Assembly (NCBI GenBank): GCA_949752735.1
Contig: OX457047.1
Location: 12,465,976 to 12,529,975 of the forward strand
Direction of reading: 5' to 3'
Source of the DNA: Lumbricus terrestris
Taxonomy: Eukaryota > Annelida > Clitellata > Crassiclitellata > Lumbricidae
Length of the DNA: 64,000 nucleotides
In this document: one piece after another, positions 36,567 through 47,205 of the stretch
How positions within the stretch are numbered: the first letter of the stretch is position 1
Layout: every line of letters begins with the position of its first letter
The notes under the pieces: model-generated
What the model was told of the DNA's origin: nothing
The model's input: the letters and a program-made list of their open reading frames with translations, nothing else
Databases searched by the model: none
Made by a program: the position numbers and the translations under genes

Positions 36567-36663
36567 TTAGTTTCCAACTAATGTACAACGACCTAAACCT
36601 GTCGTTTCTAATGCATCCACTCGACCTTCGCAGTCAAACGCAGTTCTTAGCTATGGGTATAAC

Positions 36664-37077
36664 AACCCCGACTAAACTTGACGACTCCGGTAACACAAAA
36701 CACGGAAGTCCTCCTGATTCGATCTAAACTACTCGAATCAAACCACAACATCCATCCGATCCGGTCTCCACAACTCGAATTCCTTTTCCGTTGGCCTTCT
36801 CCTCCAACTCACCTAACGGCTGTTTTGATGACGCTCACTTTTAATCTGATTTGTTGTCATCCTTGCTGTTGCTAAGCGACGTCTCATTACGTCAGGTAGC
36901 GTACGTCACATCACTTCAGCCTCATGAATTAATTAAGTTTTTATATAGAGCCACTGTTTTACCTAATGTCACTGGTAATTATCTGGCTTATACTAGATAC
37001 CTATATTGTGTAATTAAAATATACAGACAATAGTTAATTTGATAAGATGTACACTCTACACTGCCTTAGAAACATGG
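36664..37077. other. Unassigned; contains an inverted RLE-leader-like motif
   Basis: No coding region recognised. At 36868-36894 the - strand reads TGACGTAA...CGCTTAGCAAC, matching the CRE/X-box pair of the RLE element leaders. A decayed - strand leader is likely. Confidence 0.45.
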
Positions 37078-37870
37078 ACCAACTAAGACTAAATTTATCT
37101 GGCTGGACAATCGTAAGCAACTTGTTAACATTGACTTCGATGCACTTGTGACTGAATTGCCCACTTACACTTTCTCAAATACGGTCCGTGACCTTGGCGT
37201 CCTGTTGGACCAAGAACACACATTTGCTCCTCACATTCACCGACTTGCTCGAGACTGTTACTATCAACTGCCTTCGCACAATTGCTCGTTCACTGACATC
37301 TAGTGTTGTCACCACTCTGGTCCATTCCTTCATTACTTCCCGTCTTGACTATTGCTCGTCACCTTACTCTGGCTTCCCATCCAATCGAATAATGTGCTTA
37401 AACAGAGTCTCACGCTCTGCGGCACGCTTAATTCAACATATCCCTAAATTTGATCATGTATCAGGCTATATGCTGGAGACATTACACTGGCTTCCTACTT
37501 GGCAGCGCATTGAATTTAGGATCGCTGCCCTAGTTAGGCAATGCCAGCTCGGAATTGCCCCACACTACTTGCAAGAGCGTTGTTGCTCCACTAGTACCCA
37601 AGACCACCGCCCCCTCCGTTCTGCACAGAAGGGATTGCTATTGGTCTCTTTTGCACGAACTGCAACGATGCAGCATTGAGCATTTTCTGTGATCGGCCCA
37701 GTTGTCTGGAATGGGCTCCCACAGGAGCTACGTCTACTTGCTGGGGTTATTACTGATTTTTTACATTAAACTCAAAACTGTCCTTTTTGACGTGCTAGAG
37801 TCTGGAGCGCTTCTGAGTAGTCCCCTTGAAGAAGCCCTATATAAATTCGTGAATGAATGATTGAATGAAT
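37078..37870 (+). pseudogene. CR1-group RT C-terminal region and 3' end
   Basis: Reads TKFIWLDNRKQL, VRDLGVLLDQEHTFAPHI and RLARDCYYQL, then after a frameshift near 37270 LVHSFITSRLDYCSS, RSAARLIQHIPKF and LHWLPTWQRIEFR, with a stop at 37677-37679. The 3' UTR continues VVWNGLPQELR-like sequence and a conserved end (CTTGAAGAAGCCCTATATAA) with GAAT repeats at about 37845-37870. The motif A-B part found at 24545-24735 may be its upstream half. Confidence 0.75.
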
Positions 37871-38956
37871 GAATAATAATAATGATACCTGTGGTGCCGC
37901 TATTTTGACGCTGAAGTATAGGACGACGTTGTCTGAACTTAGTCATAAAGAAAAGAGTGGAGACCTTCCGATCTGTTGGTATCCCTCTTTCATGTCCAGA
38001 AAAAAAGGGTCAAGGCACTCTTACGATGCCATTATATCATTGTGATTTATGGATTTTTGGAAAGCAGATCGTGTCCCTAGTTGGAATGATGAAATCTTTT
38101 AAGTATTTTGTGTCTCAGAACCTGAAAAATAAATGTTTATGAGAGAAAGCACGCAAAATGATAATTTTGTGACGGGAGATAGGCCTAGCCTATGCCGTCT
38201 AACCGATTTCATAGCACGCAAGTCGTACGCGCCGTTTCTTTAGCGAGTTCCAGGGTAATGAATAGTCATGAGCAGCGACGTCACTGACGTTTGACAAGCC
38301 CAACATCTAAGAAAAGTAAGTAAGTGTAGGTAAGTAAGTATGCTTTTTTAATTATGACAAACTGACTAACAGCACTGTTGTGAACAAGCATCGCTTGTAA
38401 ATTCCGCATAATACTTAATACCGCATAATGTGTCTTGCAAAGCGATTATTATCTCAAGATTGCAAAACAATCTCAATCCTGAATGTGGATGTCGTGAATA
38501 ACGTGGGCTAAAGTTCGGAGATTAAAATTAATATTCTACTACTTTATTTAAATTTGTATGGTCCACATTAGGCATATACAGGAAATCAACCTTAAAATAA
38601 TAGCACGCACTGTTCAACATACTATTATTTTCATAAAGAAACTCCACAAACAACTTACATTATTATTATTGCAAGTCTATTTTAGGCCTTTTTTTAAATC
38701 ATGTCATCAGGCATTCATTAAGTACAAACGAGTAGCCTACAGCAGATAAGTAGGTTGAATTTCCTGCCTTGTTTGGGTATCTATTAAGACCACTGGATAT
38801 ATACAAATAAGTTGTATAGTCAGATTTTGTAAAGACCGAATGCAGACTAAGAACTGTCTGACAATGGTTTTTCTCAACATCGTAAGCTCGGTGGACTGAT
38901 TGAGTTTCTGGAAATTTGATCGTTAGTTGGAAGCGATTGTGGAGAGACTTTGCTGG
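37871..38956. other. Unassigned, no gene seen
   Basis: AT-rich sequence with a few TAA units at the start and imperfect GTAA repeats near 38315-38342. Nothing coding recognised. Confidence 0.6.
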
Positions 38957-39075
38957 AATAAATTCATTCATTCATTCATTCGGACATTTATATAGCGCTT
39001 CTTCAAGGAAAAACTACTCATAGGCGCTCCCGACTCCAGCGCGCCCAAAAAGAATAGTTTTAAGTTTAGTAAGGA
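38957..39075 (-). mobile_element. L2/CR1-type 3' end with GAAT tail, inverted
   Basis: The reverse complement reads like the 3' end at 37770-37868 (GGAGCGCC, TGAGTAG, CTTGAAGAAGCGCTATATAA) followed by (GAAT)n. The left end in + orientation is ATTCATTCATTC. About 120 bp only. Confidence 0.75.
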
Positions 39076-39423
39076 AGTATAATGGAATGAGAAAAGAACA
39101 AATGAATGGGTTCTGGAGACGGCTGGCGTAGAAAGGAGTCTACTGGAGTCAATTAAAGGAAGGAAGTTGTCATACTTCGGGCACATCTTGAGGAAACTTG
39201 GAGACTGCTTGGAGAAGGAGATTATGCAAGGAACGGTTCCGGGAGCAAGATCAAGAGGAAGACCTAGGAAGAGGTGGTGGGACAACATGTGTGAATGGAC
39301 GGGATTATCAACAGAGCAATTGTTGAGAGCAGCCGAAGACAGGAGAGGATGGAGAAAAACTGTCCAAAATGCGACCAACCCTCGTGTCGAGGATGGTTGA
39401 AGGTAAGGCAAGGCAAGGCAAGA
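39076..39423 (+). pseudogene. RTE-type RT tail domain, 5' truncated, with AAGGC tail
   Basis: A frame of about 107 codons, open from the junction, reads WNEKRTNEWVLETAGVER, LSYFGHILRK, GRPRKRWWDNM and ATNPRVEDG before a stop at 39398-39400. It is equivalent to the last ~105 residues of the RTE element ending at 48998. A 5-pair hairpin (39380-39392) and about four AAGGC repeats end it. Confidence 0.85.
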
Positions 39424-39488
39424 AAGTAAATGGTCACATGCAATACAATACAGTATTTGTATAAAAATTTGAGAGATCTTATGGCTTA

Positions 39489-40261
39489 CTAGCTGGGGTA
39501 CACGGCGTTGCCCGGGAAATTTAGGATTCGATCCGCTCCGGCCCCAACCCCACCACACAACACACCACCACACTCCGACCGTTACCAGTACGCCACCGGA
39601 GAAATTTGGGTTTGACGGAAATTTCCACCCCCATCACACCCCACCCCTCCACCCCAACCCCCTCCCACTCCCACCACCCCCACTCCACCCCACCCCCACC
39701 ACCCACACCATTTTCCTCCACCCCACCTCCACCCCTCCACCACAAACCCACTCCCCCACTCCACCCCCCCATCCCCAACCCCACCCCTCGACCCCCTATG
39801 CCACCCCACCCAACCACCTTCACCTCTCACCTCCATCCCACCCCTCCACCTCCACTCCACTTTGGACACCTCTAAAACGATTAAAATCACTGCTTTTATA
39901 CGTGGCAAGCGAATGAAAATTTCTAGCGAAGATGAGTGTTTTCGACCCCGCACCCTGGCCCCCATGGTGGTAGAGATTTGCCAACCACTGTACCGGGTGG
40001 TTCTGATGGACCTCTATCTAGAAACAAAATTTCAAATCAATAGCTGAGTTTTTTTATAAAAAAATTGGGGGTTTCGCTCCCCACCTTGACCCCCATGGTG
40101 GTAGAGAATCGCCAACCCCTCGACTTAGTGTATCATGCCGAGACCTACACAGTAGTGAAGGTTTTGAGTGAAAAGCTCAAAAACTGTGAGCGGGCATTCT
40201 GGACAAATATACATACAAACATACATACATACATAGCCACATCCTTTATGATAGATATAGA
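39489..40261 (-). mobile_element. Non-autonomous Helitron, copy 1
   Basis: On the - strand the element starts TCTATATCTATC and ends CAGCTAG, i.e. 5'-TC and CTAG-3', with host A at the 5' side and T at the 3' side. It shares both ends and two internal blocks (CCCATGGTGGTAGAGA..GCCAAC) with 59517-60236. The middle is a C-rich, CCCACCCC-type variable tract; the 5' part has CATA repeats. No Rep/helicase is encoded. Confidence 0.7.
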
Positions 40262-41009
40262 TTATTAATTATTATTTAGATGCTTTATGCCTGCCAGACT
40301 GCAGTAACGTCATTTGCTCATGAATACTCATTAAATCTGAACCAACCAATGAAACTGCGTCAAATACCTCCATGCTGTGAAATAGGTTAGAGAATGTTTA
40401 TATGCGGCCGGGAGCCCGACGGGGTATGTCCCCAACACAAACTCGATCTGATAAATTGCAAAAATGCTGAGACCGTTCCCACTGCCTTAATAAACATCTT
40501 ATTGGCAGTTGCCTGTTCATAACGTATCGCACTTTTCTTGTTTGGGGCCTCCCTGTTCGCTTTAAGAAAAAAAATGGGGGGTGTCTTCGCCCCCCCATCG
40601 CAATTGGCCACGGTCGAAAACGCTTATGGTCTTGAAATTGCTACTTTGCACTTTATGTTGACCAGTCACAAATCATTGCATCAAACTTACAAACGACTAC
40701 ATCGTCAGCAACACGTTAAAAACTCTTCCGTCTGTGCTTGCAAGAGCGTCAATAAAATAAAGCAACACGTAGACGATAATCATTGTTGCAAAACTATTCG
40801 TATCGAAAGGATTTATATAGATAGTGGTCGCCATTTTATTCCAATCAATGATGGCGTGTAGAATAGACTGCCGGTGACATTAGAGGAGTTGAAGGTCTCC
40901 AGTCATCTAAGGCGCAGATGTCTCGAATATCTTCATTTTCCCTCTTGCTTGCTTCTTTTTCTTTATAGCTTACCCTGAGTGCAAAACAAGAAATATGAAT
41001 ATGTTATTC
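40262..41009. other. Unassigned, no gene seen
   Basis: Contains a GC hairpin near 40575-40599 (GGGGGG...CCCCCC) and otherwise nothing I recognise. A 107-codon frame at 40538-40861 has no family resemblance. Confidence 0.5.
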
Positions 41010-41133
41010 AGCAGTTATCGTAACTAAGAATAATATTGAAGAATTATTTGAGAATGGGCCTATAGCTGAATACTAACAATAAGGCTGTTCGGAAGAGGAA
41101 GAGTCATCCTCCTCTTCTTCTTCTTCTTCTTCT

Positions 41134-41168
<35 letters not shown>

Positions 41169-41374
41169 TTCTTCCTCTTCCTCTTCCTCCTCCTCTTCCT
41201 CTTCTTCTTCTTCCTCTTCCTCTTCCTCTTCTCCTTCTTCTTTCTTCTTTCTTCTTTCTTCTTCCTCTTCCTCTTCTTCTCCTTCTTCTTCTTCTTTCTT
41301 CTTCTTCAGCAGTTATCCTAACTAAAAATAATGTTGAAGAATTATTTGAGAATGGGCCTATAACTGAATACTAA
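41010..41374. repeat. Polypyrimidine (CTT/CCT)n tract between 67-bp direct repeats
   Basis: 41010-41077 and 41307-41374 are near-identical direct repeats (starting CAGCAGTTATC). Between them lies about 200 bp of CTT, CCT and TTTC repeats, almost pure pyrimidine on the + strand. The right repeat overlaps the end of the - strand RLE copy, whose KLEEEE codons read into GAA repeats. Confidence 0.85.
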
Positions 41375-43739
41375 TGCTTCTTCTTCTTCAAGTTTTGCGG
41401 CAACCGCTGCAGCAATTGTTTGTGTTCGGTTAGGACCACCCCTCCCTCCCATGCATGGACTCTCCTGCGGAGTGAAAAGTGCGGGGGTTTCAAGTGGCAC
41501 CTTTGTGAAAAATTCATTAGTGCGAGCTTTGATTTTTGAAGTCATATTGTGTCGTCTGCCCCCTCTGGTTGGTTGGGTGAGGGTCAGAGCTCCAAATGAC
41601 AATAGTTGTTGCCAAAGAAGAGGAGAATTTGGTTCCTTCAAGATTCGGTTTATGATAGAAGTCAGTAGTCCGCAAAGTCCATGTCTGGCTGCTTTGGGAA
41701 TGGGATCGCCGGAAACAGCGGCACAACGGCGGCCCAACTCCAATAAAAATTCGCGACCCGCGCGATTGATGGGGCCTAACGATTCGATTGCAATTGGCAC
41801 AAACTCATGGGAGACAGGAAGCGTCGAGTACTTGCTGCACTTTCGATCAGCCGCATGTTCAGCAGCACCTCCGGAAACCGTTGATGACAAATGTAAGTAG
41901 GAGACAGCACATGTGTGGATGACACGTCTAACTCCGAGTACTCCATCTCTAATTGGGAGTGTGGCTTGTAGCCATTGGATGTTGTTGAGGCTGATGATGT
42001 TGATGATGTTCTCTAGCCCTTTACGCATTCGATCACCCATTTTCTCGAGCAGTGGATGGCTATGGCATGGGGCAGTTCTCAGCAAATATGTAAGTTTTGC
42101 TGCCCCAAAACTTGCCCGCAGCAGGATCAACGCTGCCTGGGCTCGAAGGCAGGCCAGGTCTGTCACTGCCCGTTCCAATAACTCGCTGTGCCTCAGCAGC
42201 GCCCCGTCCAAGACCCCACCTCGGAACAATGCGGCCCCCAGTAGGAGGAGCGACCCAAAGTCCATCCGCTCGAATCCTTCGAATGCTGGCTCCGTTTGTT
42301 CCGTCTTTGAATAAAGTTCACATTTCTTACTATTCAAGCAAATACCAAGCGATGTCTCCAAGTCCTTAATCGATGCCACATCCTGCCGTACGACCTCCTT
42401 CTTACCTCCCAGAGAGATGTCGTCCAGATAGCCAAGCCTGAAACCTCAGCGCATTGCACGCAAGACTGGTTGCAGAGGCAGGCAGAACAGTCGAGGCCCC
42501 AAGGGATCTCCCTGCTACGGTCCCATCTTCGAACGAACCACGAAGGAGCCAAACTGCAGCTGAGAATCTGCTGAGTACGACTGGTGAAGGCATAGATCTC
42601 CGGTATAATGTCGTAAACTGTCTGCAGCATGACGTCTCTTCGCAAGGTGTTGAATGCGTTTGAGAAGTCAAGTTTCACGAAGATCTCGTGCTCTGTCATG
42701 TTTGTGACGAAGCTCCTTGCCGCATGTACTGCCGCTTCACCGCCTCCTGGGACCGCCACTCCAACTTGCAATGGGGTGAAGAAGGATTCTAGCCTTCCCA
42801 GGGCGTAGCTGTTAGCGCACTTCGCTGCCACATGCTCAGGAGTACCCAATGGTCTAAGGCCTCCTGATTTTTTAGATAGGGCGATTAGGGTGACACCGAA
42901 AAGAATCTCTCGCATTTCTTTGGACAATCTCCTCTCAGTTGCACGTTGATGAAACTTGTCTGTAAGAACAATTCTGAAGATTCTTTATTATTCAGCAAGT
43001 CCAGAAGGTGTTTGGGTCGCATTCCGTCCGGTCCCGCAGCGGATCCCGCCGGGAAAGATCGCACCGCATCCGCCACATCTTTTTCCGAGGCCTGGTATGG
43101 CGTGGTCCGCGCCGCATCCAGCAATTCTGCTAGTTTGAAAGCCCTCTTGTCCGACGGGTGTCTTTCCTGCATTGCTGCAACGGTTTCTAATGCTGGCTTG
43201 ACTGGATGGTCCTGGCTACAGAGGATGCGTGTGGCTGCTTTGATGTTTCCATCTTCCAGTTTGGCGTTGACTGCTGCCAGTAACAAATCCCTATCACTGG
43301 TGTATTTTCCGTTATATGCTGCGTCATGTTCTTCTACAACATCCGTCATCTGGAACTCACGGAATCTGGAATTCGTTTCATGACCACATTGGCCATGTTG
43401 CGTCTACGGCCGGACCGTTTCGGTTGCGCCAAGATGTTCGACGCAAAGCACAGGAGCCTGCCCCATTGCTCGATTCCCGATGGGTTTTCAATGATTGAGT
43501 GCATGATGTCGATTACCGCACGAGAGCAAGCGAATCTGGCACCTCTCGGAATATGTTTCATCACTCTGCTGTTTCTCTGTCTAGGATGTCGGATCATTTT
43601 CGCCGAGACACTTATGCCTCTATCAACGATCTCTTTGCCAGTGGTAAGTGTCTGTAATGCCTGTGAAACTAAGCTGGAAACAGGCGGGAGCAATAGTTAT
43701 GCGCTTAAAATAGCCCAATTTGCGCTTAAGATCCTATAG
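41342..43739 (-). pseudogene. RLE retrotransposon copy on the - strand, rearranged
   Basis: Order on the - strand: N-terminal module (HIPRGARFACSRAVIDIM, SGRRRNMANVV; 43693-43346), linker and RT start (FPAGSAAGPDGMRPKH; 43349-42885), RT core in two frames (ALSKKSGGLRPL, FVKLDFSNAFNTLRRD; 42927-42334, motif B/C region frameshifted), thumb (LLLLGAALFRGG) and QWLQATLPIRDG. This is then joined directly to VIHTCAVSYLHLSS, so the CCHC knuckle and the RPD motif are deleted. After LGRRCAAVSGDP a second N-terminal module follows in frame. No TAA flanks are seen. Confidence 0.82.
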
Positions 43740-45750
43740 GTAGAAATAAATTTAATTCTATAATTAATTTTAGGCTTGTCCAATACGTTTAGTTTAGGGT
43801 GTAGAATATAGCCTGGACCGAGAGGAATCGATAGAAACAAAAATGGTGAAGATCGGACGAAAACTGGATTTTTGGTGAATTATTGAAGTTTTCCATACGG
43901 AGGACCGAATACAGGTTTTATGCTAGCGCATAGAGTGCAGACAGCGATATTCCGGTGGAATAAAGGCTGCCACACGGTGCTTAGCTATAGTGTGGAGTAG
44001 AGGCGTCTACTCCATGGTCAATGCATACGAATACTCTTTGTTACATTGATCTCTACGCAGTCTGGATACCTTGAATACGAGTGTTTGACATTGTGACAGA
44101 GGCTCGTTGGTCAATCCAAGTGAAATTTGAGTGATACGTTTGAATCCGTACATACGGAAGTGTGCATAGTAACCTGTGACGATCTAGCGGCGGCAGACTG
44201 GGCCTCTCCCCGCTACGACCGCACCAGGTGGTGACAGTGTTATGCCTGGGTCGTTTGATAGTCAGTGAAGATCTTTCTATATTCGATTCCTTGCTTAACA
44301 ATATCCTCCGTCGGTTGTTTGTTTCTCTGCTCTTCACTCCGGAAGAGCTACAGTGACCGTGAATTCCGATAAAATACGCACGACACCCGCACGTAGATCC
44401 GGCGTCGGCAGGCCTCGGCACCCTGCCCGCCACGATCTCGTCGGGGCATAATATCGAAGTATACGTACATTACGATACGTTTGTGAGTGAATCCGATTGT
44501 GACCCGGTGAATTTATACTGGTTAAAGAAGTGCGTATAGGCGGCACCGCGTCAGCGGGCGACCCGCAGCACGAGCTTTACCTGGGAGCAGCGCGACTCCC
44601 TACGATCGCGAGGATCTCGTGTGACCTTCAGTTGTCTCGTGTCTATTTGTGTTCTGGTGATCCTCCGTGAACTTATCATCTGCAACCTTGGTACCTTTGT
44701 CGACTGTAAACGGTGGTCGTCGTATAATTACCGCCATCGGTAGGGAGACACTGGGCCGTCTCCCGCCGAGCAACGGCCTTATCGGCCAGTGAGTGAGCGA
44801 AGATACCTGCTCGGGATTTCCCTCAGGTTTATTCATAAATACACATCTACTTGCAGACAGATTTCAGTGTACAGTTACAGAGTTACCTGGTTCGAGTGGA
44901 ATACGTGAGCGTCGTACTGTGCGTTGCTCTCTCAGCCAATCCATACACCTGGCGTGCCTTGGCGCCACGCATTGTGAGAGAGAACGTTTCAGTGGTACCA
45001 GCAATTATACCTGCTCGGAATTGCCCTCAGGTTTATATTCATACTTATAATATACATTCGATACCCATCATCTGCTTCTGTGCGAAGGACCCGGCTTGGT
45101 AGGCCTCAGCCCCCTACCCGCCTCGGTCACGCCAAATAGCGCCTCGCTCTGCGAGCACGGTTAACGTTACACGGGTAGAGAAAGACCCGCCTTCATCGGA
45201 GACGCCTTGACTCCGTTGGTTCAAGGGTGATACACTGTTACATTTTTACCTACTGCCTGATATTCCTCCCACCGGTCCGGGATTTTTGCCTTGGTCGTTG
45301 AGCCGCGCGAGCGCGGGTGCATCTCATTCGGACACCGTCCGCCCCGGACGCGCCGTCATCCAGTGTTGCAGGCGCTGCCCGGTAGAACGAGAACGCTTCG
45401 GGCGTCAGTTAATCTTTCGTCTTTCCAGTTTGGTTGTGAACGCCATTTACGGTGATCTTGATGAATTTGGACCGCGTCAGTTCATCGGTCTGAGGGCGTA
45501 ACGTTCAACGCGCCTTCTTTCCCTTGCGCTGCCGGCCGTCAGTTTACGAGTGCTTCGGGCGCTGCGCATTCTGCTTCGGCGGATCGCGTAAAACCCGGAG
45601 AAGTTCAATACCCGTGAAACCTGGTTCTAAGAGCGTTACTAATAACTCGTTGGTGATCCTCAAAGTCCGACTCACACCTCACCGCGGTGAGGGGGTGAAC
45701 AACTAAGTAGGAGATTGCCTGCTGAGGCTATGCCAACAGTGGTGAAAGTC
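43740..45750 (+). other. GC-rich leader (5' UTR) of the RTE element
   Basis: No long coding frame. It contains repeated blocks: ACCTGCTCGGGATTTCCCTC near 44804 with a variant near 45007 (about 200 bp apart), and several GAATCCGAT/GAATTCCGA-type blocks at roughly 44145, 44360 and 44490. A GGAGTAG hairpin lies at 43994-44013. The start of the element is not certain. Confidence 0.5.
43994..44013 (+). other. GGAGTAG hairpin shared with 31041-31061
   Basis: GGAGTAG/CTACTCC seven-pair stem with a 6-base loop, preceded by a block (GGTGGAATAAAG, GCCACACGGTGC) conserved with the inverted copy near 31.1 kb. Confidence 0.55.
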
Positions 45751-46129
45751 TTTGACTGAAGTACCACCTTGGGCGCTACGCGAGTTGGACAGGCTCAGCA
45801 GGAACTCCGAAATGGTTGGTCAACGTGAGCGGCAGGTCTTGGGCAGCAGCAAGGCCTTAGTAGACATGGCGGAAGATTCAGATAAGGACAACGGCAGGTC
45901 TACAGAGAGAGAAGGGCATATCTGGCATTGCCGGAGTAAGGCTTCCTTACTGCAAGATGGAAAGACCTGGGGACCTACCATCTTATTTTCTCCAAACAGC
46001 ATCATGCAAAATGAAATCCAAAGAAGAAACATGCCGGCTCGGACGTCGCCCGGTTACACAAGGTCCGCGTCCCCTGTTGGGCAACCAGGACAGGGTCGGA
46101 AAGTTGGCGCCTGGAAGAAGTAATATAGA

Positions 46130-47205
46130 CAATGAGACAATACAACTTAGGACGAAGTTGAGAATAGGCACATGGAACGTACGAAGTATGTTGCAACTGG
46201 GCAAAACACAGGTTTTGGGTGGGGAGATGGAGAGATTAAAGGTGGAGGTCTGTGGATTGGCAGAAGTGCGTTGGGGGGGGGCAGAGGACATTTCACCACG
46301 ACAGATGGACACATGATTGTGTATTCAGGAGAGGAGACACAGGGATATGGAGGGGTGGGAGTATGGATACATAAAAGATGGACTAAAGCTGTAATTGGAT
46401 ACGAGACAATCAACAGCAGAATGATGGTGATAAGATTTGAGGCAACACCAAGATGCATCAGTTTGATACAGGTCTATGCTCCAACAGCAGACAGTGAAGA
46501 GGACGATATAGAAGAGTTTTACCAGAAACTAGCAAACACACGGAAAAAGATACCAAAGAGAGACATTACACTGATAATGGGAGATTTCAACGCTAAAGTG
46601 GGAAACACAAGTACACCATCAGTGAGTGGAGGAAAAGATTAGGAAGGATAAACGACAGAGGGGAGAGACTGATAGATTTCTGTATGGAGCAGGAGATAAG
46701 TCTTGTCAATACATGGTTCAAACATCATTCGAGGAGGTTATATACATGGAAAGCACCGGATGGAACAACAAAAAATCAGATTGATTACATAGGCATAGAT
46801 CGGAAATGGAAGACGTGCATTAGCAACTGCAGGACTTATCCAGGAGCAGACTGTGACACGGACCATAATCTGTTGGTGGCAATTGTGAAGGTAAGATTAG
46901 GAAGACAGAAGAAGTCAGTAGGCCTAATGCTAAAAAGATTAAATGTGGAGGAACTACACGGAATTAAAGGAATCACTTATGAGATGGAGGTAACAAACAG
47001 ATTTGAAGCTTTAAACAAGGTGGCAGAGGAAAGAACACCGAATGAACTATGGATGGAAACAAAAGAGGTTCTAATTACAACAGCAGAATACACCGTGGGA
47101 TACAGGGAAAAAGACAAAGGAAATTCTTGGATCACACAGGAAACACTAGACCTCATAAGCAAGAAACGAATGGCCAAGCAACAAGATGAAGATACAGGGA
47201 ATTGA
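46130..47205 (+). pseudogene. RTE APE-type endonuclease, three frames
   Basis: LRIGTWNVRSMLQLGKTQ (about 46153) and CGLAEVRW lie in one frame. A shift at a G9 run (46267-46276) moves to WIHKRWTKAVIGYE, IQVYAPTADSEEDDIEEFY and LIMGDFNAKVG. Another shift near 46632 leads to RINDRGERLIDF, YTWKAPDGTTKNQIDYI (motif with D) and TDHNLLVA (catalytic H). The homopolymer frameshift could also be a sequencing error. Downstream, a further shift near 47200 is needed to enter the RT frame. Confidence 0.8.

Larger units (their letters stand above)
24747..36663 (-). mobile_element. Ty3/gypsy LTR retrotransposon (Gmr1-like order) with nested insertions
   Basis: Two LTR copies in direct orientation (24747-25519; 34357-36663 with an insert) enclose a - strand gag-PR-IN remnant at 34028-31303. 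The RT and RNase H are missing. PR is followed directly by the integrase HHCC region, as in the Gmr1 group, where integrase precedes RT. The interior contains a full L2 element (25984-30175) and an RTE-type fragment; the right LTR contains a CR1-group element. I could not find a clear 4-6 bp target duplication, so the exact ends are approximate. Confidence 0.75.
34357..36663 (-). repeat. LTR (right copy) split by a CR1-group element
   Basis: 34357-35036 and 36567-36663 match the left LTR at 24747-25424 and 25425-25519. The insert is 35037-36566. This is the 5' LTR of the - strand element. Confidence 0.8.

Noticed and set aside
36868..36894. Host promoter with X-box and CRE
   Set aside because: Matches the retrotransposon leaders on the - strand and no host gene follows.
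39606..39875. Pro-rich frame
   Set aside because: Encoded by the C-rich variable tract inside a Helitron; no protein evidence.
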